This document shows, in pieces, positions 37,901 through 44,341 of a stretch of DNA of 64,000 nt; position 1 is the stretch's first letter; each line of letters starts with the position of its first letter. Under the pieces are notes generated by a model. It searched no databases and had not been told where the DNA came from. It was given only the letters and a program-made list of their open reading frames with translations. Position numbers and translations under genes: made by a program. Source of the stretch: Alviniconcha marisindica. Lineage: Eukaryota; Mollusca; Gastropoda; Provannidae. The stretch lies in the NCBI GenBank assembly GCA_018857735.1, contig JABMCL010002919.1:690001-754000 (forward strand). The letters run 5' to 3'.

Positions 37901-38627
37901 TGTAATAAAGATACAGCTTTGAAACTTGACATGGTGTTACTCTGTACATTTATCTTGATTCATACAGAAGGTTTTATTGATAAAGTGAATTTTTTTGTAT
38001 TTATGTAACATGGAATATATAAAAATCATTAAATTTTCCACATGTTTATGTAAAATATTTGTAAAAAGTCAAAAATGAAGATATCCATAAAACCTTCTGT
38101 ATGAAGTTTGATATTGTGATCTTAATTATAGTTCAAAAGGCAGTTTTGTTCTATGTGCAGTATCTTTGGAGGAGTAGGGATTTTAAAAAGGTTGTTTGGT
38201 GGCCATCTTGGATTGTTTCCATGGCAACAGGTGGCGAACATATAATTATACTTTTTAACTACAATGTATAATTATACTGCATCATTTGATAAATCCCTTA
38301 CAATGTATTTTTGCACAGGAAGGAAACACATCAGTTACCTCCCTTAAATACATGCCTCTATCGTGACTCAACCTTTTAAAGCATAATTCAAGATCATGAC
38401 AGCTATACATGCAAGTGCTGTGTCGTTTCCCGCAGTTTCTTGCCCTTTTACTGTGGTAGACAGTAAATGCTGGAACAGTGGAAGCAACACCAGTGTCCAT
38501 GACCCACCTGCATCCGGGAGGCCAACTCTGGCAAGACCGTGATGATCACCGCTCCAGTACCTGCAACCGCAACCCCGGCAAGGAGGATGCGTTTGAGGAT
38601 ACGCGTTGTCGAGGATCTACACTGCAT
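7584..38627 (-). CDS. GPD2: Mitochondrial glycerol-3-phosphate dehydrogenase (FAD), 15 coding exons plus 2 alternative last exons
   Basis: Oxidises glycerol-3-phosphate to dihydroxyacetone phosphate and passes electrons through FAD to ubiquinone, at the outer face of the inner mitochondrial membrane (glycerol phosphate shuttle). Coding exons in order: 38627-38508, 31878-31713, 30063-29939, 28497-28400, 26640-26477, 25495-25189, 24508-24423, 23357-23250, 22343-22209, 21787-21609, 21166-21035, 20520-20362, 19657-19475, 18315-18217, 7709-7584. All joins keep frame and use GT-AG, giving 728 residues, close to the roughly 727 of the human protein. Seen: basic/hydrophobic N-terminus, dinucleotide fold GGGATGTG (about residues 80-87), the FAD-dependent oxidase core, degenerate EF-hand 1 (637-648), canonical EF-hand 2 (673-684) and a conserved C-terminus ending ERSGGGV. 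Two further in-phase terminal exons are listed separately. Candidate poly(A) signals on this strand lie at about 6285-6290 and 6108-6113. Family assignment is very secure; isoform use is inferred. Confidence 0.96.
8563..8645. repeat. (GA)n microsatellite
   Basis: Uninterrupted GA dinucleotides in the GPD2 intron between terminal exons C and B. Confidence 0.98.
9038..9043 (-). terminator. Candidate poly(A) signal for GPD2 exon B
   Basis: AATAAA on the minus strand about 290 bases past the stop of alternative exon B; consistent with a genuine terminal exon. Confidence 0.4.
9058..9224. repeat. G-rich, (GA)n and (CA)n microsatellites
   Basis: GGGGGTGGGGG start, GA run to 9151, poly(A) at 9169-9180, then CA at 9190-9225. 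Lies just 3' of GPD2 exon B and would be in its 3' untranslated region. Confidence 0.95.
9332..9583 (-). CDS. GPD2: GPD2 alternative terminal exon B (83 codons, acidic tail)
   Basis: Acceptor GACCATCAG|CTGTTG, phase 0. Encodes [20 protein letters not shown] then RKLALILTS, an intervening DDDDVDEEQ run, an acidic [10 protein letters not shown] tail and a TAG stop. Spliced after exon 14 it gives a 770-residue protein. The start LLGVLRKIA aligns with LLSVLRIIA of exon A and more weakly with LMNALKTGV of the conserved exon, suggesting exon duplication. A minus-strand AATAAA lies at 9038-9043, about 290 bases past the stop. Confidence 0.72.
   Translation of the reverse strand: MLGVLRKIAQSTSGEVDLDYRKLALILTSRVIQVPDYSMCKADDDDVDEEQITSYQPVPVEVVEIAEEENEEVVEQGDVHTTT
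9891..9938. repeat. (GT)n / (GCGT)n microsatellite
   Basis: Short GT tract with GCGT variants, between exons A and B of GPD2. Confidence 0.9.
10411..10842 (-). CDS. GPD2: GPD2 alternative terminal exon A (143 codons, acidic tail)
   Basis: Acceptor CCCAACAG|CTTTTG, phase 0, the same AG|CT(G/T) start as the conserved last exon. Encodes [20 protein letters not shown] then [13 protein letters not shown], followed by about 110 residues very rich in Glu, Asp, Val, Thr and Ala, ending PDNGGGT and a TAG stop. Spliced after exon 14 it would give an 830-residue protein. It resembles alternative exon B at about 16 of 29 positions in its first part. No counterpart is known to me in vertebrate GPD2. An open frame of 144 codons with a correct acceptor and phase, and similarity to a neighbour, supports coding; transcript evidence is lacking. 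Confidence 0.72.
   Translation of the reverse strand, partial: LLSVLRIIARSCVECDLDHKRLSAVLTSMNPNQIGKSKSARTIADDAETGSGEDAVVAEVVAEENTDAENVANTDTSEDTSEDINVAITTEEDADIVVTVEDADGDEDVEIVVIVETEEPENTSEGAEETVSQEDDPDNGGGT
11014..11171. repeat. (GA)n with G-rich centre
   Basis: GA run, a GGGGGGAAAGAGGAGAGG purine block, poly(G) at about 11085-11095, then GA again. All purine on the plus strand, hence a long polypyrimidine tract on the GPD2 sense strand about 170 bases upstream of exon A's acceptor. Confidence 0.96.
12033..12200 (+). mobile_element. Possible tRNA-derived SINE
   Basis: TGGTGGAATGGTTG resembles an A box and GGTTTAAATCC (12083-12093) a B box, at tRNA-like spacing, followed by a non-tRNA body. 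Single copy here, so only tentative. Confidence 0.35.
12734..13243. mobile_element. 510-bp element with perfect 23-bp terminal inverted repeats
   Basis: 12734-12756 and 13221-13243 are exact reverse complements (CCAGTAAACATGCCAGATCC plus three bases). The interior contains many diverged GATCTGG/CCAGATC words. No open frame and no clear target duplication. The word GCATGTTTACTGG also occurs at 13645. Interpreted as a non-autonomous DNA transposon. Confidence 0.65.
14860..16490 (+). pseudogene. Decayed, internally deleted LINE (endonuclease and RT C-terminal pieces)
   Basis: 15060-15470 reads as a LINE apurinic endonuclease start ([15 protein letters not shown], then [11 protein letters not shown]) with frameshifts, continuing to AGDFNWPDI. 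It then jumps at about 15480-15570 to an RT C-terminal region ([40 protein letters not shown]). 16112-16490 continues that tail ([14 protein letters not shown]). The catalytic RT core is missing. A SINE is inserted at about 15957-16125. Clade not assigned. Confidence 0.75.
15957..16125 (-). mobile_element. SINE copy nested in LINE
   Basis: Reverse complement of 55129-55290 over almost its whole length: CAGGAGCTGTGTGAGAGTCG, GGTGGCCGTCCTG, CGTCCTAACGAGCCTTC, then TTTCCATGGACGTAAAG. It interrupts the LINE after GTTCCAGGAGCTGA. Confidence 0.8.
17203..17255. repeat. (GT)n microsatellite
   Basis: Uninterrupted GT in the large GPD2 intron before the terminal exons. Confidence 0.97.
18217..18315 (-). 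CDS. GPD2: GPD2 coding exon 14 (EF-hand 2, canonical)
   Basis: Encodes [17 protein letters not shown] followed by the loop [12 protein letters not shown], with Ca-ligand type residues at positions 1, 3, 5, 7, 9 and 12, then FLQ. The donor CTGCAG|GTCAGT is phase 0, compatible with each of the three downstream candidate last exons. Confidence 0.95.
18480..18845 (-). pseudogene. LINE RNase H fragment
   Basis: On the minus strand reads [15 protein letters not shown], stop, [20 protein letters not shown] then LRSLGHYL. The GHxGxxGNDxAD pattern is a retrotransposon RNase H motif. The in-frame stop and lost ends show decay. Lies in the GPD2 intron between the EF-hand exons. Confidence 0.7.
19475..19657 (-). 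CDS. GPD2: GPD2 coding exon 13 (EF-hand 1, degenerate)
   Basis: Encodes [15 protein letters not shown] through [16 protein letters not shown]. The loop [12 protein letters not shown] has a G at position 6 and D at position 12 but lacks acidic or Asn residues at positions 3 and 5, so calcium binding here is doubtful, as in vertebrate GPD2. Acceptor GTTTCAG|GAT, donor TTCAAG|GTCAGT. Confidence 0.95.
19934..20176 (-). mobile_element. TTAA-type (piggyBac-like) MITE, copy 2
   Basis: About 243 bp, inverted relative to 24687-24925. Ends CCCTTCACTGCC / GGCAGTGAAAGGGTTAA. The right TTAA is intact; the left is CCAA. Shares TTGCCG and TCACTTGGAAAA with copy 1. No coding capacity. Confidence 0.7.
20362..20520 (-). 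CDS. GPD2: GPD2 coding exon 12
   Basis: Encodes [20 protein letters not shown] then [20 protein letters not shown], the well-conserved C-terminal helices. Acceptor GAACAG|GTG, donor AAGAAG|GTAATG, phase 0 to 0. Confidence 0.95.
21035..21166 (-). CDS. GPD2: GPD2 coding exon 11
   Basis: Encodes [19 protein letters not shown] and [12 protein letters not shown], the C-terminal domain. Acceptor TGTGTAG|GTG, donor GAGAG|GTCAGT, phase 0 to 0. Confidence 0.95.
21609..21787 (-). CDS. GPD2: GPD2 coding exon 10
   Basis: Starts [16 protein letters not shown], the FAD-domain C-terminal signature, and ends [18 protein letters not shown]. More GC-rich than the neighbouring introns. Acceptor GTGGCAG|GT, donor AACCAG|GTGAGA, phase 1 to 0. 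Confidence 0.96.
22209..22343 (-). CDS. GPD2: GPD2 coding exon 9
   Basis: Encodes [20 protein letters not shown] and ends NKLITIAG, the conserved segment leading into GGKWTTYR. Acceptor CTTCCAG|TA, donor GCTG|GTGAGG, phase 1 to 1. Confidence 0.95.
22996..23028. repeat. (GT)n microsatellite
   Basis: Short GT run in a GPD2 intron. Confidence 0.95.
23250..23357 (-). CDS. GPD2: GPD2 coding exon 8
   Basis: Encodes [20 protein letters not shown] then [15 protein letters not shown], corresponding to the GTTDTPT...PSEEDINFIL region. Acceptor TAACAG|GC, donor GAAG|GTAAGT, phase 1 to 1. Confidence 0.94.
23432..23612. repeat. (GA)n, (GT)n and poly(C) compound microsatellite
   Basis: GA to about 23518, GAGT/GT to 23560, and C-rich runs at 23582-23616. 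Lies about 75 bases upstream of the GPD2 exon 8 acceptor, on the intron side. Confidence 0.95.
24423..24508 (-). CDS. GPD2: GPD2 coding exon 7
   Basis: Encodes [20 protein letters not shown] then [10 protein letters not shown], nearly identical to animal GPD2. Acceptor TTTTCAG|C, donor GCAG|GTTGGT, phase 2 to 1. Confidence 0.95.
24687..24925 (+). mobile_element. TTAA-type (piggyBac-like) MITE, copy 1
   Basis: 239 bp bounded by TTAA on both sides. Terminal inverted repeats TTAACCCTTTCACTG / CAGTGAAGGGGTTAA. No open frame. TTAA duplication is characteristic of piggyBac and a few other superfamilies. Confidence 0.8.
25189..25495 (-). CDS. GPD2: GPD2 coding exon 6 (longest core exon)
   Basis: Begins [20 protein letters not shown] and includes [14 protein letters not shown] and [16 protein letters not shown], the cap and FAD-domain segments around the substrate site. 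Acceptor AAACAG|GTCAGC, donor TACAG|GTGAGA, phase 1 to 2. Confidence 0.96.
26477..26640 (-). CDS. GPD2: GPD2 coding exon 5
   Basis: Starts [16 protein letters not shown] and ends [14 protein letters not shown], both family hallmarks. Acceptor TCATCAG|A, donor GATG|GTATGT, phase 2 to 1. Confidence 0.95.
26688..26740 (+). mobile_element. SINE tail fragment (GTCAACC...TATATCAGGGCG type)
   Basis: TTTTATGCTCAGTCAACCAG then GTTATATCAGGGCGATATG matches 58116-58170 and, weakly, 23817-23850 and 18885-18915. A short shared segment only. Confidence 0.5.
27095..27210. repeat. Imperfect (GT)n / GCATGC-rich low-complexity tract
   Basis: Interrupted GT repeat with CATGCATG and GTGCATG variants. Confidence 0.85.
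27309..27490 (+). mobile_element. Possible SINE fragment and poly(G)
   Basis: ATTGATTGATTGATGATCGC then TTATATAGCGCTG, a motif also seen in reduced form at about 23190 (AACAGCGCTTTATAA) and 25076. Poly(G) runs 27472-27487. Tentative. Confidence 0.35.
28028..28263. mobile_element. 236-bp MITE made of repeated TTTTGTNGCGACAAA palindromes
   Basis: Terminal inverted repeats of about 36 bp (starts TATCATTGGCGGGAGC, ends GCTCCTGCCAATGATA), flanked by a 6-bp direct duplication CATTTC (28022-28027 and 28264-28269). The interior is about eight TTTTGT...ACAAAA near-palindromes in series. No coding capacity. Lies in a GPD2 intron. Confidence 0.85.
28400..28497 (-). CDS. GPD2: GPD2 coding exon 4
   Basis: Encodes [15 protein letters not shown]...APHL...PIMLPVY, matching the segment after LDIEQ in animal homologues. 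Acceptor ATGCAG|TACCGG, donor TACAA|GTGAGC, phase 0 to 2. Confidence 0.95.
29939..30063 (-). CDS. GPD2: GPD2 coding exon 3
   Basis: Encodes the conserved FAD-contact segment [19 protein letters not shown] followed by LDIEQ, as in animal GPD2. Acceptor TGTACAG|GG, donor GAGCAG|GTTAGC, phase 1 to 0. Confidence 0.96.
30089..30133. repeat. (CA)n microsatellite
   Basis: Imperfect CA run immediately 5' of the GPD2 exon 3 acceptor (on the intron side of the gene). Confidence 0.95.
30168..30884 (+). pseudogene. piggyBac-like element remnant
   Basis: Starts TTAACTCTTTCAAGGC; the far end reads GTCTTGAATGAGTTAC, an imperfect inverted copy. It contains an acidic frame at 30450-30620 ([20 protein letters not shown], then [17 protein letters not shown]), like the acidic N-terminus of piggyBac transposases, and no catalytic domain. 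Flanked by a 45-bp direct repeat (30127-30171 and 30885-30929). Superfamily assignment inferred from TTAA, termini and composition. Confidence 0.5.
31713..31878 (-). CDS. GPD2: GPD2 coding exon 2 (FAD-binding glycine motif)
   Basis: Residues 41-95 plus one base. Contains [19 protein letters not shown], the Rossmann-type FAD-binding loop. Acceptor TTTGCAG|CCAAGT, donor AGAG|GTGGGT, phase 0 to 1. Confidence 0.95.
31955..32160. repeat. Minisatellite, 31-43 bp units
   Basis: Six units of GGTATCAAATAACATATTTG plus (GGGT)n. TATCAAATAAC recurs near 31974, 32017, 32052, 32083 and 32116, with a variant near 32148. Length differences come from the GGGT count. It lies just upstream of GPD2 exon 2. Confidence 0.95.
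33045..33107. repeat. (CA)n / (CACG)n microsatellite
   Basis: CA dinucleotides with CACG variants in GPD2 intron 1. Confidence 0.95.
33489..33533. repeat. (CA)n microsatellite
   Basis: Uninterrupted CA tract; (TA)n tracts follow at 33578-33590 and 33841-33864. Confidence 0.95.
34054..34119. repeat. Poly(C) and (TTG)n tract
   Basis: About 21 C residues at 34056-34076, then TTTTGGGGGG and (TTG)n. Confidence 0.9.
34239..34480 (-). pseudogene. Tc1-like transposase C-terminal fragment
   Basis: Minus strand reads [20 protein letters not shown] then [14 protein letters not shown], the C-terminal helices of Tc1/mariner transposases. No catalytic residues remain. Confidence 0.6.
34481..34815 (+). 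pseudogene. Tc1-like transposase C-terminal fragment, opposite orientation
   Basis: Reads [11 protein letters not shown], frameshifts through LALSPGFNP, then [40 protein letters not shown] and HSRIQSMSR. It corresponds to the FQQDNARPH...SPDLNPIEHxWD region of Tc1 transposases, with several frameshifts. Confidence 0.7.
34921..34982. repeat. (GT)n microsatellite
   Basis: GT dinucleotides with one interruption. Confidence 0.97.
35632..35706. repeat. 15-bp tandem repeat, five units
   Basis: Units like GCTCACAAACGCGCT / GGTCACAAACACACT in tandem. Short and diverged. Confidence 0.8.
36388..36690 (-). mobile_element. tRNA-derived SINE copy
   Basis: Reverse complement begins with a tRNA-like head (GGCGTTAGGCTGGTAAGCGG), a mutated B box, a body with ACTGAAACATTAAAATGGCT, and the 3' module TTATGTTTTCTGTGGACGTTAAGCACCAT-like at 36390-36430. 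Homologous to 59045-59365 and 62448-62750. Confidence 0.9.
36700..38240 (+). pseudogene. Kolobok/Mutator-like transposase, N-terminal piece with frameshift
   Basis: Begins at TTAAGGCCGGATACGGTAGT, a possible TTAA-flanked terminus. A first frame from ATG 37327 ([15 protein letters not shown]) stops at 37429; the frame then continues from 37431 to 37922 ([59 protein letters not shown]). The Cys-pair, FASKLxLxC and YExNxR pattern matches the Mutator-like domain found in animal Kolobok-type transposases, in my recollection. Everything after about 140 residues of the domain is gone. A 17-bp perfect inverted repeat lies at 37961-37977 / 38087-38103. Right terminus not found. Confidence 0.65.
38508..38627 (-). 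CDS. GPD2: GPD2 coding exon 1 (mitochondrial targeting and anchor)
   Basis: Encodes residues 1-40, starting [13 protein letters not shown] and running into a hydrophobic Ala/Val/Gly/Ile stretch. A basic N-terminus followed by a membrane-compatible segment fits inner-membrane targeting. ATG context is ATC-ATG-C with A at -3. The donor is CAG|GTGGGT, phase 0. The transcript extends upstream to an acceptor TTTCAG|AGGATGAGC, so the exon reaches 38694 and an untranslated first exon must lie further upstream. That exon was not identified. Confidence 0.85.
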
Positions 38628-38694
38628 GATGGCAGATGGCTTCTGATGCTAGTTGTTACTGCTTGCTGTCAACCCACCCCCTTCAGCTCATCCT
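38628..38694 (-). other. GPD2: GPD2 5' untranslated part of first coding exon
   Basis: Between a good acceptor (pyrimidine-rich, ending TTTCAG) and the ATG at 38627. No ATG is seen in frame with the coding sequence in this stretch. It implies at least one upstream non-coding exon and a promoter somewhere in 38.7-43.6 kb. Confidence 0.5.
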
Positions 38695-40211
38695 CTGAAA
38701 CCAACAAAAATCAGAAGTTAATAATGATAAAATTAATAATAATATGCACCTGCACCCGTAAAACATTTCATTTTCTCCTTGGAACATTTACTGGAGACTA
38801 AAAGTAGAAGTCCTGTCTATGTTTTAAAATATGCATTAAACAAAAAAGTCCTGTCTATGTTTTAAAATGTGGATTAAACAGTCGCACAAAATGCAACAGC
38901 ACTTTTCTGGATGTAACTTTAAGATGCAGAAGCATATAATAATTACAGAAGCTCCCCAGAATCACCCCCTACAGGAATCAAACATACATCTTGTGTCCTT
39001 TTTATTTTATTTTTTTAATTTCATAATCTGTTTGATATCAATTTCTTTGTGCAGTATGACATCCTTTGCAATCATGTTGCCTAGTTTAGGGGGATTAAAA
39101 AAAATTCTTTTAATGAGGACAGGGTCAGAATTTCTCTCTCTACTCCCCAGCTCTCTAGAACATAGAAATCTCCTTGGCTCACTCTCTGGTCCAAGGCAAT
39201 CTCTACTCTCTCTTATCAAGGGAATTTCTCTCTTCCTCTCCCCTCCCAGCTCCCACCCCACCATGTTTTGAGTGTTCCGTACATTGTGTCCATGGGGGCC
39301 AAGGAATCCGATCAGCTCTAACTGTAAATTTATGGATAATTTTGAACAACTGTTGTCCACTGAATACAATTAATCCTGTGCTGATCATACCAGCGTCATT
39401 CCCAGTCTTTAAAATCAAACATGAAAACGCAAGAAACCTGGGCACAGAAAGGCTTATCAAATATGATACAACAGAATGAACACATTTTAACATAATATAT
39501 TACTGATAATAGATACTGAAATGTGACAGAAGAAACATACCAATTTCAGAAATTTAAAGCTAAAATGAAAGACCTCTGAAAAAGTGCCCAATAAAAAATC
39601 AGAAATGTCACCATTTTTGTCAAGATAGAAAATGCATTAATTATCTTCCTAGAACTTAGCTGAAGATGATAAAAAGCACTGTATATGCATGAACTAAAAG
39701 AAAGAAACCATACAAAGCTTGCACTGGACTGGATAAAATTCCGCTGATAAACTTTGACTGTTACTGTGTTAGCAACTGTTGTTGCTGCAGTAACTGTGCA
39801 GTCAAGTGCCAAGGACACTGAAAGTGGTAATCATCTAAAGTTTGACATTTATCACATATCCTGATTTACAATAATACATCATAAATGTTTGAGAAAATTG
39901 TGATGTTAAAGTTTCTGACAAGGATGGACACTCAAAAAGCCAGCTGTTCACCTCTACAGCCCAACACTTACCATTACAGGCAACACTCTGGCAAGATTTG
40001 CGTTTTATTTTCTAGAGCAGACTTCCCATCAACTAAGCTGCAAGTGTCACGCTCCAACTTCCCCAAAGAAAACTCTGTCCCATAGGAGTGGTGCATTCAA
40101 GTTGCAAAGAGTTCTGTAGTGTTGCCGAACGCAACTGGGCTGAATAGCAGAATGCAATGTATCATGAATAAAAAATAAAAAAGTCTGAGGTACAGTACTT
40201 ATAGGGCCAAC

Positions 40212-40395
40212 TGTGTGTGTGTGGGTGTATGTGTGTGTTTGTGTGTGCGCGCATGTGTGTGTGTGTGTGTGTGGTGTGTGTGTGTGTGTGTGTGTGCATG
40301 TGCACCCATGACCATGTGTGTGTGCATGCATGCATGTGTGTGTGTGTGTGTGTGTGTATGCGCGTGTGTGTGTGGTGTGCGTGCATGTGTGTGTT
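40212..40395. repeat. Complex (GT)n microsatellite
   Basis: GT with GCGC, CATGCATG and GGTG interruptions. Confidence 0.95.
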
Positions 40396-40489
40396 AGCTC
40401 CACAGTGACACTACCACTATTACCAGTCAGTATGCCAGTGCTCCTGAATAATGTCACCTAGTCATGAATCACAGGACCAAAAACAAGGA

Positions 40490-40563
40490 GGAAAAATGAA
40501 GGAAAAAAGAAAAAAGAAAAAGAAAAAGAAAAAAAGAAAGAGGAAAAAAAAGAAAAAAAAGCA
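40490..40563. repeat. A-rich (GAAA)n tract
   Basis: Pure purine tract of GAAA/GAAAAA units. Confidence 0.95.
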
Positions 40564-41066
40564 AATACTGAAAAAATATAATAAGCAACAATCACAAATC
40601 ATAATGGAGTTCTTCATGATGTGTATTCTTTTTGGTAGTGCCATAAAAACAATTATTACAACATGGACATGTTTGGCAATCACTGAAATCACTGGTCAAA
40701 GCATTAAACAAAGGTGGGTAAGGTGGGTCCAGACTGCAAGACCTGAATTAAAGACAAAGCTCTTAAACACAAAGTTTCAGATCAAACGGTTCATTCATAT
40801 AATATATATATACGTGTGCGGCTGGATTTAGTACAAACATCATCAACTGATCAAGCATTATGTCACTATTTCAACCTGCAGGTCAGTTCAACAGTGATCA
40901 ATAAATGAAACAGACTCCTGTCACTGTCTATGGTTGCACCAGAAATCCAAAACCACAGATGGTCTACTGCATGAATCTGATGATTTCAGCAGTATATATA
41001 TAACTTCAGCCACTGACTGCCACTGTAGTTACAATCAAGGGACTGGTGTGCATCACAGGTCTATTA

Positions 41067-41069
<3 letters not shown>

Positions 41070-41109
<40 letters not shown>

Positions 41110-41164
41110 ACGTGCATGTGTGTGTGTGTGTGTGTATGTGTGAATGCATAGATGCATGTGTGTA
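41070..41164. repeat. (GT)n microsatellite
   Basis: GT with a GCGTACGTGCATG interruption. Confidence 0.95.
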
Positions 41165-42648
41165 ATGTGCTCATATTTTGCAGAAGAAACTGAAAGGTCC
41201 TAAACAAAACTGATGACTCAAAACAGATTGTATGTATACGCGTATCATGCATGTGGCAAAGTGATGCATGCAAAATCCTGTTCCCATCGTCAAAAACCAG
41301 AACATAAAATATAAACGGTACATAATAATATAAAAATATATACAATAACATGTATACAACCAATGGACCCACTGTCAAAAATATTTCAGAGCAGCTTACA
41401 AAAGCAGTAACAAGGCGGGAAGCAGAAAAATCACTAAGTGTTCCCCCAAAAAGTTTTCAGTGGAGTCATAAATGTCATTGAGGTAAATTTAGACACTGGC
41501 ACATTATTTTTGTTTTCCATAGCTCATAGAGTCATACCTGTTGGTAAAGTTTACGTCCTCCTTTTCGCTGTAGTTATCAGTATTTGCCCACCCTGCACCT
41601 CTCCTACTCCTAGCCAACACTTGCTTGTCCTAACAAGTCCTCCTTACTGGCAGGTCAGCTGTGATGCAACGCTTGAGTGCCTTTACTACATGCCTTCCCT
41701 GGCTTTTATGAAGACTGCTTATTCAGTTATTGGAAGCAGCGGTTTTGAAATGTGACCAGGTCTGGGCAAGTACGAAACAGGGTCTCTGTTAGTGGGCTAG
41801 GGTCACCAAGACACCCTTCCCCATCTTCACTTCAGCTGTTGTGCACGTGTTCTGCTTCAAATGCAAAATATACACATTCTAACACTCATGGCAAATTCAT
41901 TCTCGAAATAGAAAATCCCCTTGAGTCACACTAGAACTGTGGAAGCAACACCCTCTGAAAATGACAGGTGAGAGTACACATACCCTTATAGTTTAAGTCT
42001 GATGTGGGGGTACAGCTACTCCTTAGGCTAAGGCAAGATGGGAGCACTGCAGTTTACAGGTCTACACACACTCTTGACATAGTAATACTGCTCTAACACT
42101 AGTAACAATAACACTAACAGTAACAGTCCAAATCAGTTCTAGTGTCTTAAAAAGAAAAAGAAAAAGAAAAAGAATTTTAAATCTACTTCCTCATTGGTAC
42201 AATTTTTCAATTGGATGTAAAATGCATAATGCTAATTCTCTTACCCTTGTATATTTATACAAAATTTACCTTATTTTATTTTATTATTTTTATTATTTTT
42301 TCATTAAAAAAATTAATCATTTAATCATGCAATGTAACCTGCATTTCCCAGATTTTGGAGATTGATTATGCTCATTATTCAAGACAGGTTACTTGGTATG
42401 TCACTTGATCAGAACTAAAGAGTAAAGTAAATCCCAACTGACTTGGACAGAAAAGAAATGAGTATGGAGTCCCCCAGGGCAGTGATCGGCCCATTTCTCA
42501 TTCACTAATGAATTAAAATTTAAATATTTGATCAACAAATGACTCTCCTGTGTGACTCCCCCAGTTCCCCTCTTTGTTGATGATTGCCTCATTTATGAAG
42601 AAAAAGACAACATCCCAGCTGATATTTTTTTGGACCAGTTCTTATCAC

Positions 42649-42724
42649 TCCCCCCCCCCCCCCCCCCCCCCTCCACCAAAGCAGGGAGAGAGTGTGGGGT
42701 GGTGTGTGTGTGTGTGTGCATGCG

Positions 42725-42793
<69 letters not shown>
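42649..42793. repeat. Poly(C) then (GT)n
   Basis: About 23 C residues at 42649-42671; a GT run at 42703-42793 with one interruption. Confidence 0.95.
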
Positions 42794-42797
<4 letters not shown>

Positions 42798-42836
42798 ACT
42801 TGTTGATGGGGAAAGGAGCTGGGTGTTGTTGGTAGC

Positions 42837-42886
42837 ACTACTACTACTAGTAGTTGTACTAGTAGTACTACTACTAGTAGCTGTAC
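42837..42886. repeat. (CTA)n/(TAG)n palindrome
   Basis: Alternating ACTACTACTACTAGTAGT and TACTAGTAGTACTACTAC blocks, self-complementary, able to form short hairpins. Confidence 0.9.
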
Positions 42887-43429
42887 AGACGGCCGTGTAT
42901 CTTACCGGTTACAGTCTGCCCGGTTTCCGTGTAAACACTTTCACTACCTTATTGATGTCACACTGGCTTGAAAAATGTCTAGCGCGACCACTGGATGGTT
43001 ACGTGGAAGCAGACGACACATTTCGCTTCGCTAACGAACACGCGTCCTAAGCAGACCGTATGTAAATCACATTACTTTCGCAATCAATAAACATTTATGT
43101 ACTGGCTAGAAGACATGTTTTACTCCGTTTTAACATCTGCTGTTTGTAACAACTCTCCGCAAATTAAAAAAAAAAAATGCAGATATGGAAAGAAACTCGT
43201 TATATGCACAAAAAAACCGACTGATATTGATGACACTTCGGCTGAAGAGAATGATGAGCGTTGTGAACATTTCTTTTCGTACGCAAAGCCTTCAAAAGCC
43301 ATAAATTGTCAAAAGCCAATAAAACACAAAAATCATTCATAAAATGGAAACCTGACAAACCCATTAAACAACAAGCAACACATATCACATTACATTTGAT
43401 CTTGTTGGTCTTGAAGACGTCCCCGTTGG

Positions 43430-43583
43430 TGGCACCGGAAGTGTTACAGTTAACCGGACAAAACTTCTCGTGACCTTGACGTTGAATCTCGTTCGGCGAG
43501 GCGGCTTCCACTTTTCGTCGGGCAAGGACGCCCAGTATTGACTACTTCATATGCTTCCTGGTCAAAGTTTGAGTGCGCTGTAG
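43430..43583 (+). promoter_or_regulatory. DFFA: Possible DFFA promoter and untranslated first exon
   Basis: GC- and CpG-richer than its surroundings. Contains an ETS-type CACCGGAAGTG at 43433-43443 and a plausible donor TAG|GTAGGT ending at 43583, which could splice to the acceptor at 44228. The position fits a required 5' untranslated exon. It might also serve GPD2 in the other direction. Inferred only. Confidence 0.3.
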
Positions 43584-44228
43584 GTAGGTTTCAGCGGAAT
43601 CTGTTGTAACGTACACATTGTGTAATCAAATGTGTCAGTGTGCCGGGGGAGGGGGAAGGAGAGTCGATATTCTGCGAGTCTTCTCTAATACCAGAAGGCT
43701 ACTTTCATTCTTCTTCTTCCTGTCAAGAACTGTCTCTGTCAGAGCGTTCTTCTTCAGTTTTCTTGTTGCTTTTTCTTCCTGTCAAGGACTGCGCTCTGTT
43801 TTCATGAGTTTTGAAACTAACTGGGAGATGGGGATTATAATTTATATAGCTGATTGAGGCACAAACTCATTCACGCAGGCCTCAAAATGGTAGTGGGTGG
43901 AAGGGGCTTGGGGTGACACTTGCAGGGTGAAAGTAAGACTAGAGTGTTGGAGTACGGGTGTTGCCCGTTGCATAAAATAGCAAGTGTGAAGTTGGTTACA
44001 CTTGCAGGGTGCAGCCTCACTCTCAGGGTTGGCAGTCAACAAGGAAATTGATGATTGATGAACATGTATGTATTATCATGGCCTTTGCCACAGTTCTGCA
44101 ATTGCCAAGTGCTTGGACTTGGAAATTGACATCATCCAGTCACCAGACAAGCCCACAGGCACTTGGTGGTAAAGCTGAAGATTTTTAAAGAATGCTCACA
44201 CTCACAGTTCAGATTTTCTTCTTTGCAG

Positions 44229-44341
44229 ATCAGTGGCTAACATGGCTGAAATCTCTAGCAGACCATTTAAAGTATGGAATGCTGACCGAAGCATCAAGAA
44301 ATCCCTGATGGCATCCAGTCTTGCAGAGTTACTGGACAAGG
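44229..44341 (+). CDS. DFFA: DFFA first coding exon
   Basis: Acceptor TTCTTTGCAG|ATCAG; 13 bases of leader, then ATG at 44242. Encodes the first half of CIDE-N (MAEISSRPFKVWNADRSIKK onward). Donor AAGG|GTGGGT, phase 1. Confidence 0.88.

Larger units (their letters stand above)
38695..43429. other. GPD2 upstream region / 5' intron, no exon recognised
   Basis: AT-rich with several microsatellites. GPD2's untranslated first exon and promoter should lie here or close to 43.4 kb. No open frame resembling a known family was seen. Confidence 0.4.

Noticed and set aside
37428..37922. A host gene of unknown function
   Set aside because: The Cys-pair, FASKLxLxC and YExNxR pattern with a nearby frame break and TTAA-type terminus fits a decayed transposase better.
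43200..43511. Minus-strand frame of 103 codons upstream of DFFA
   Set aside because: No recognisable domain and no partner exon; could overlap an untranslated first exon, but there is no positive evidence of coding.
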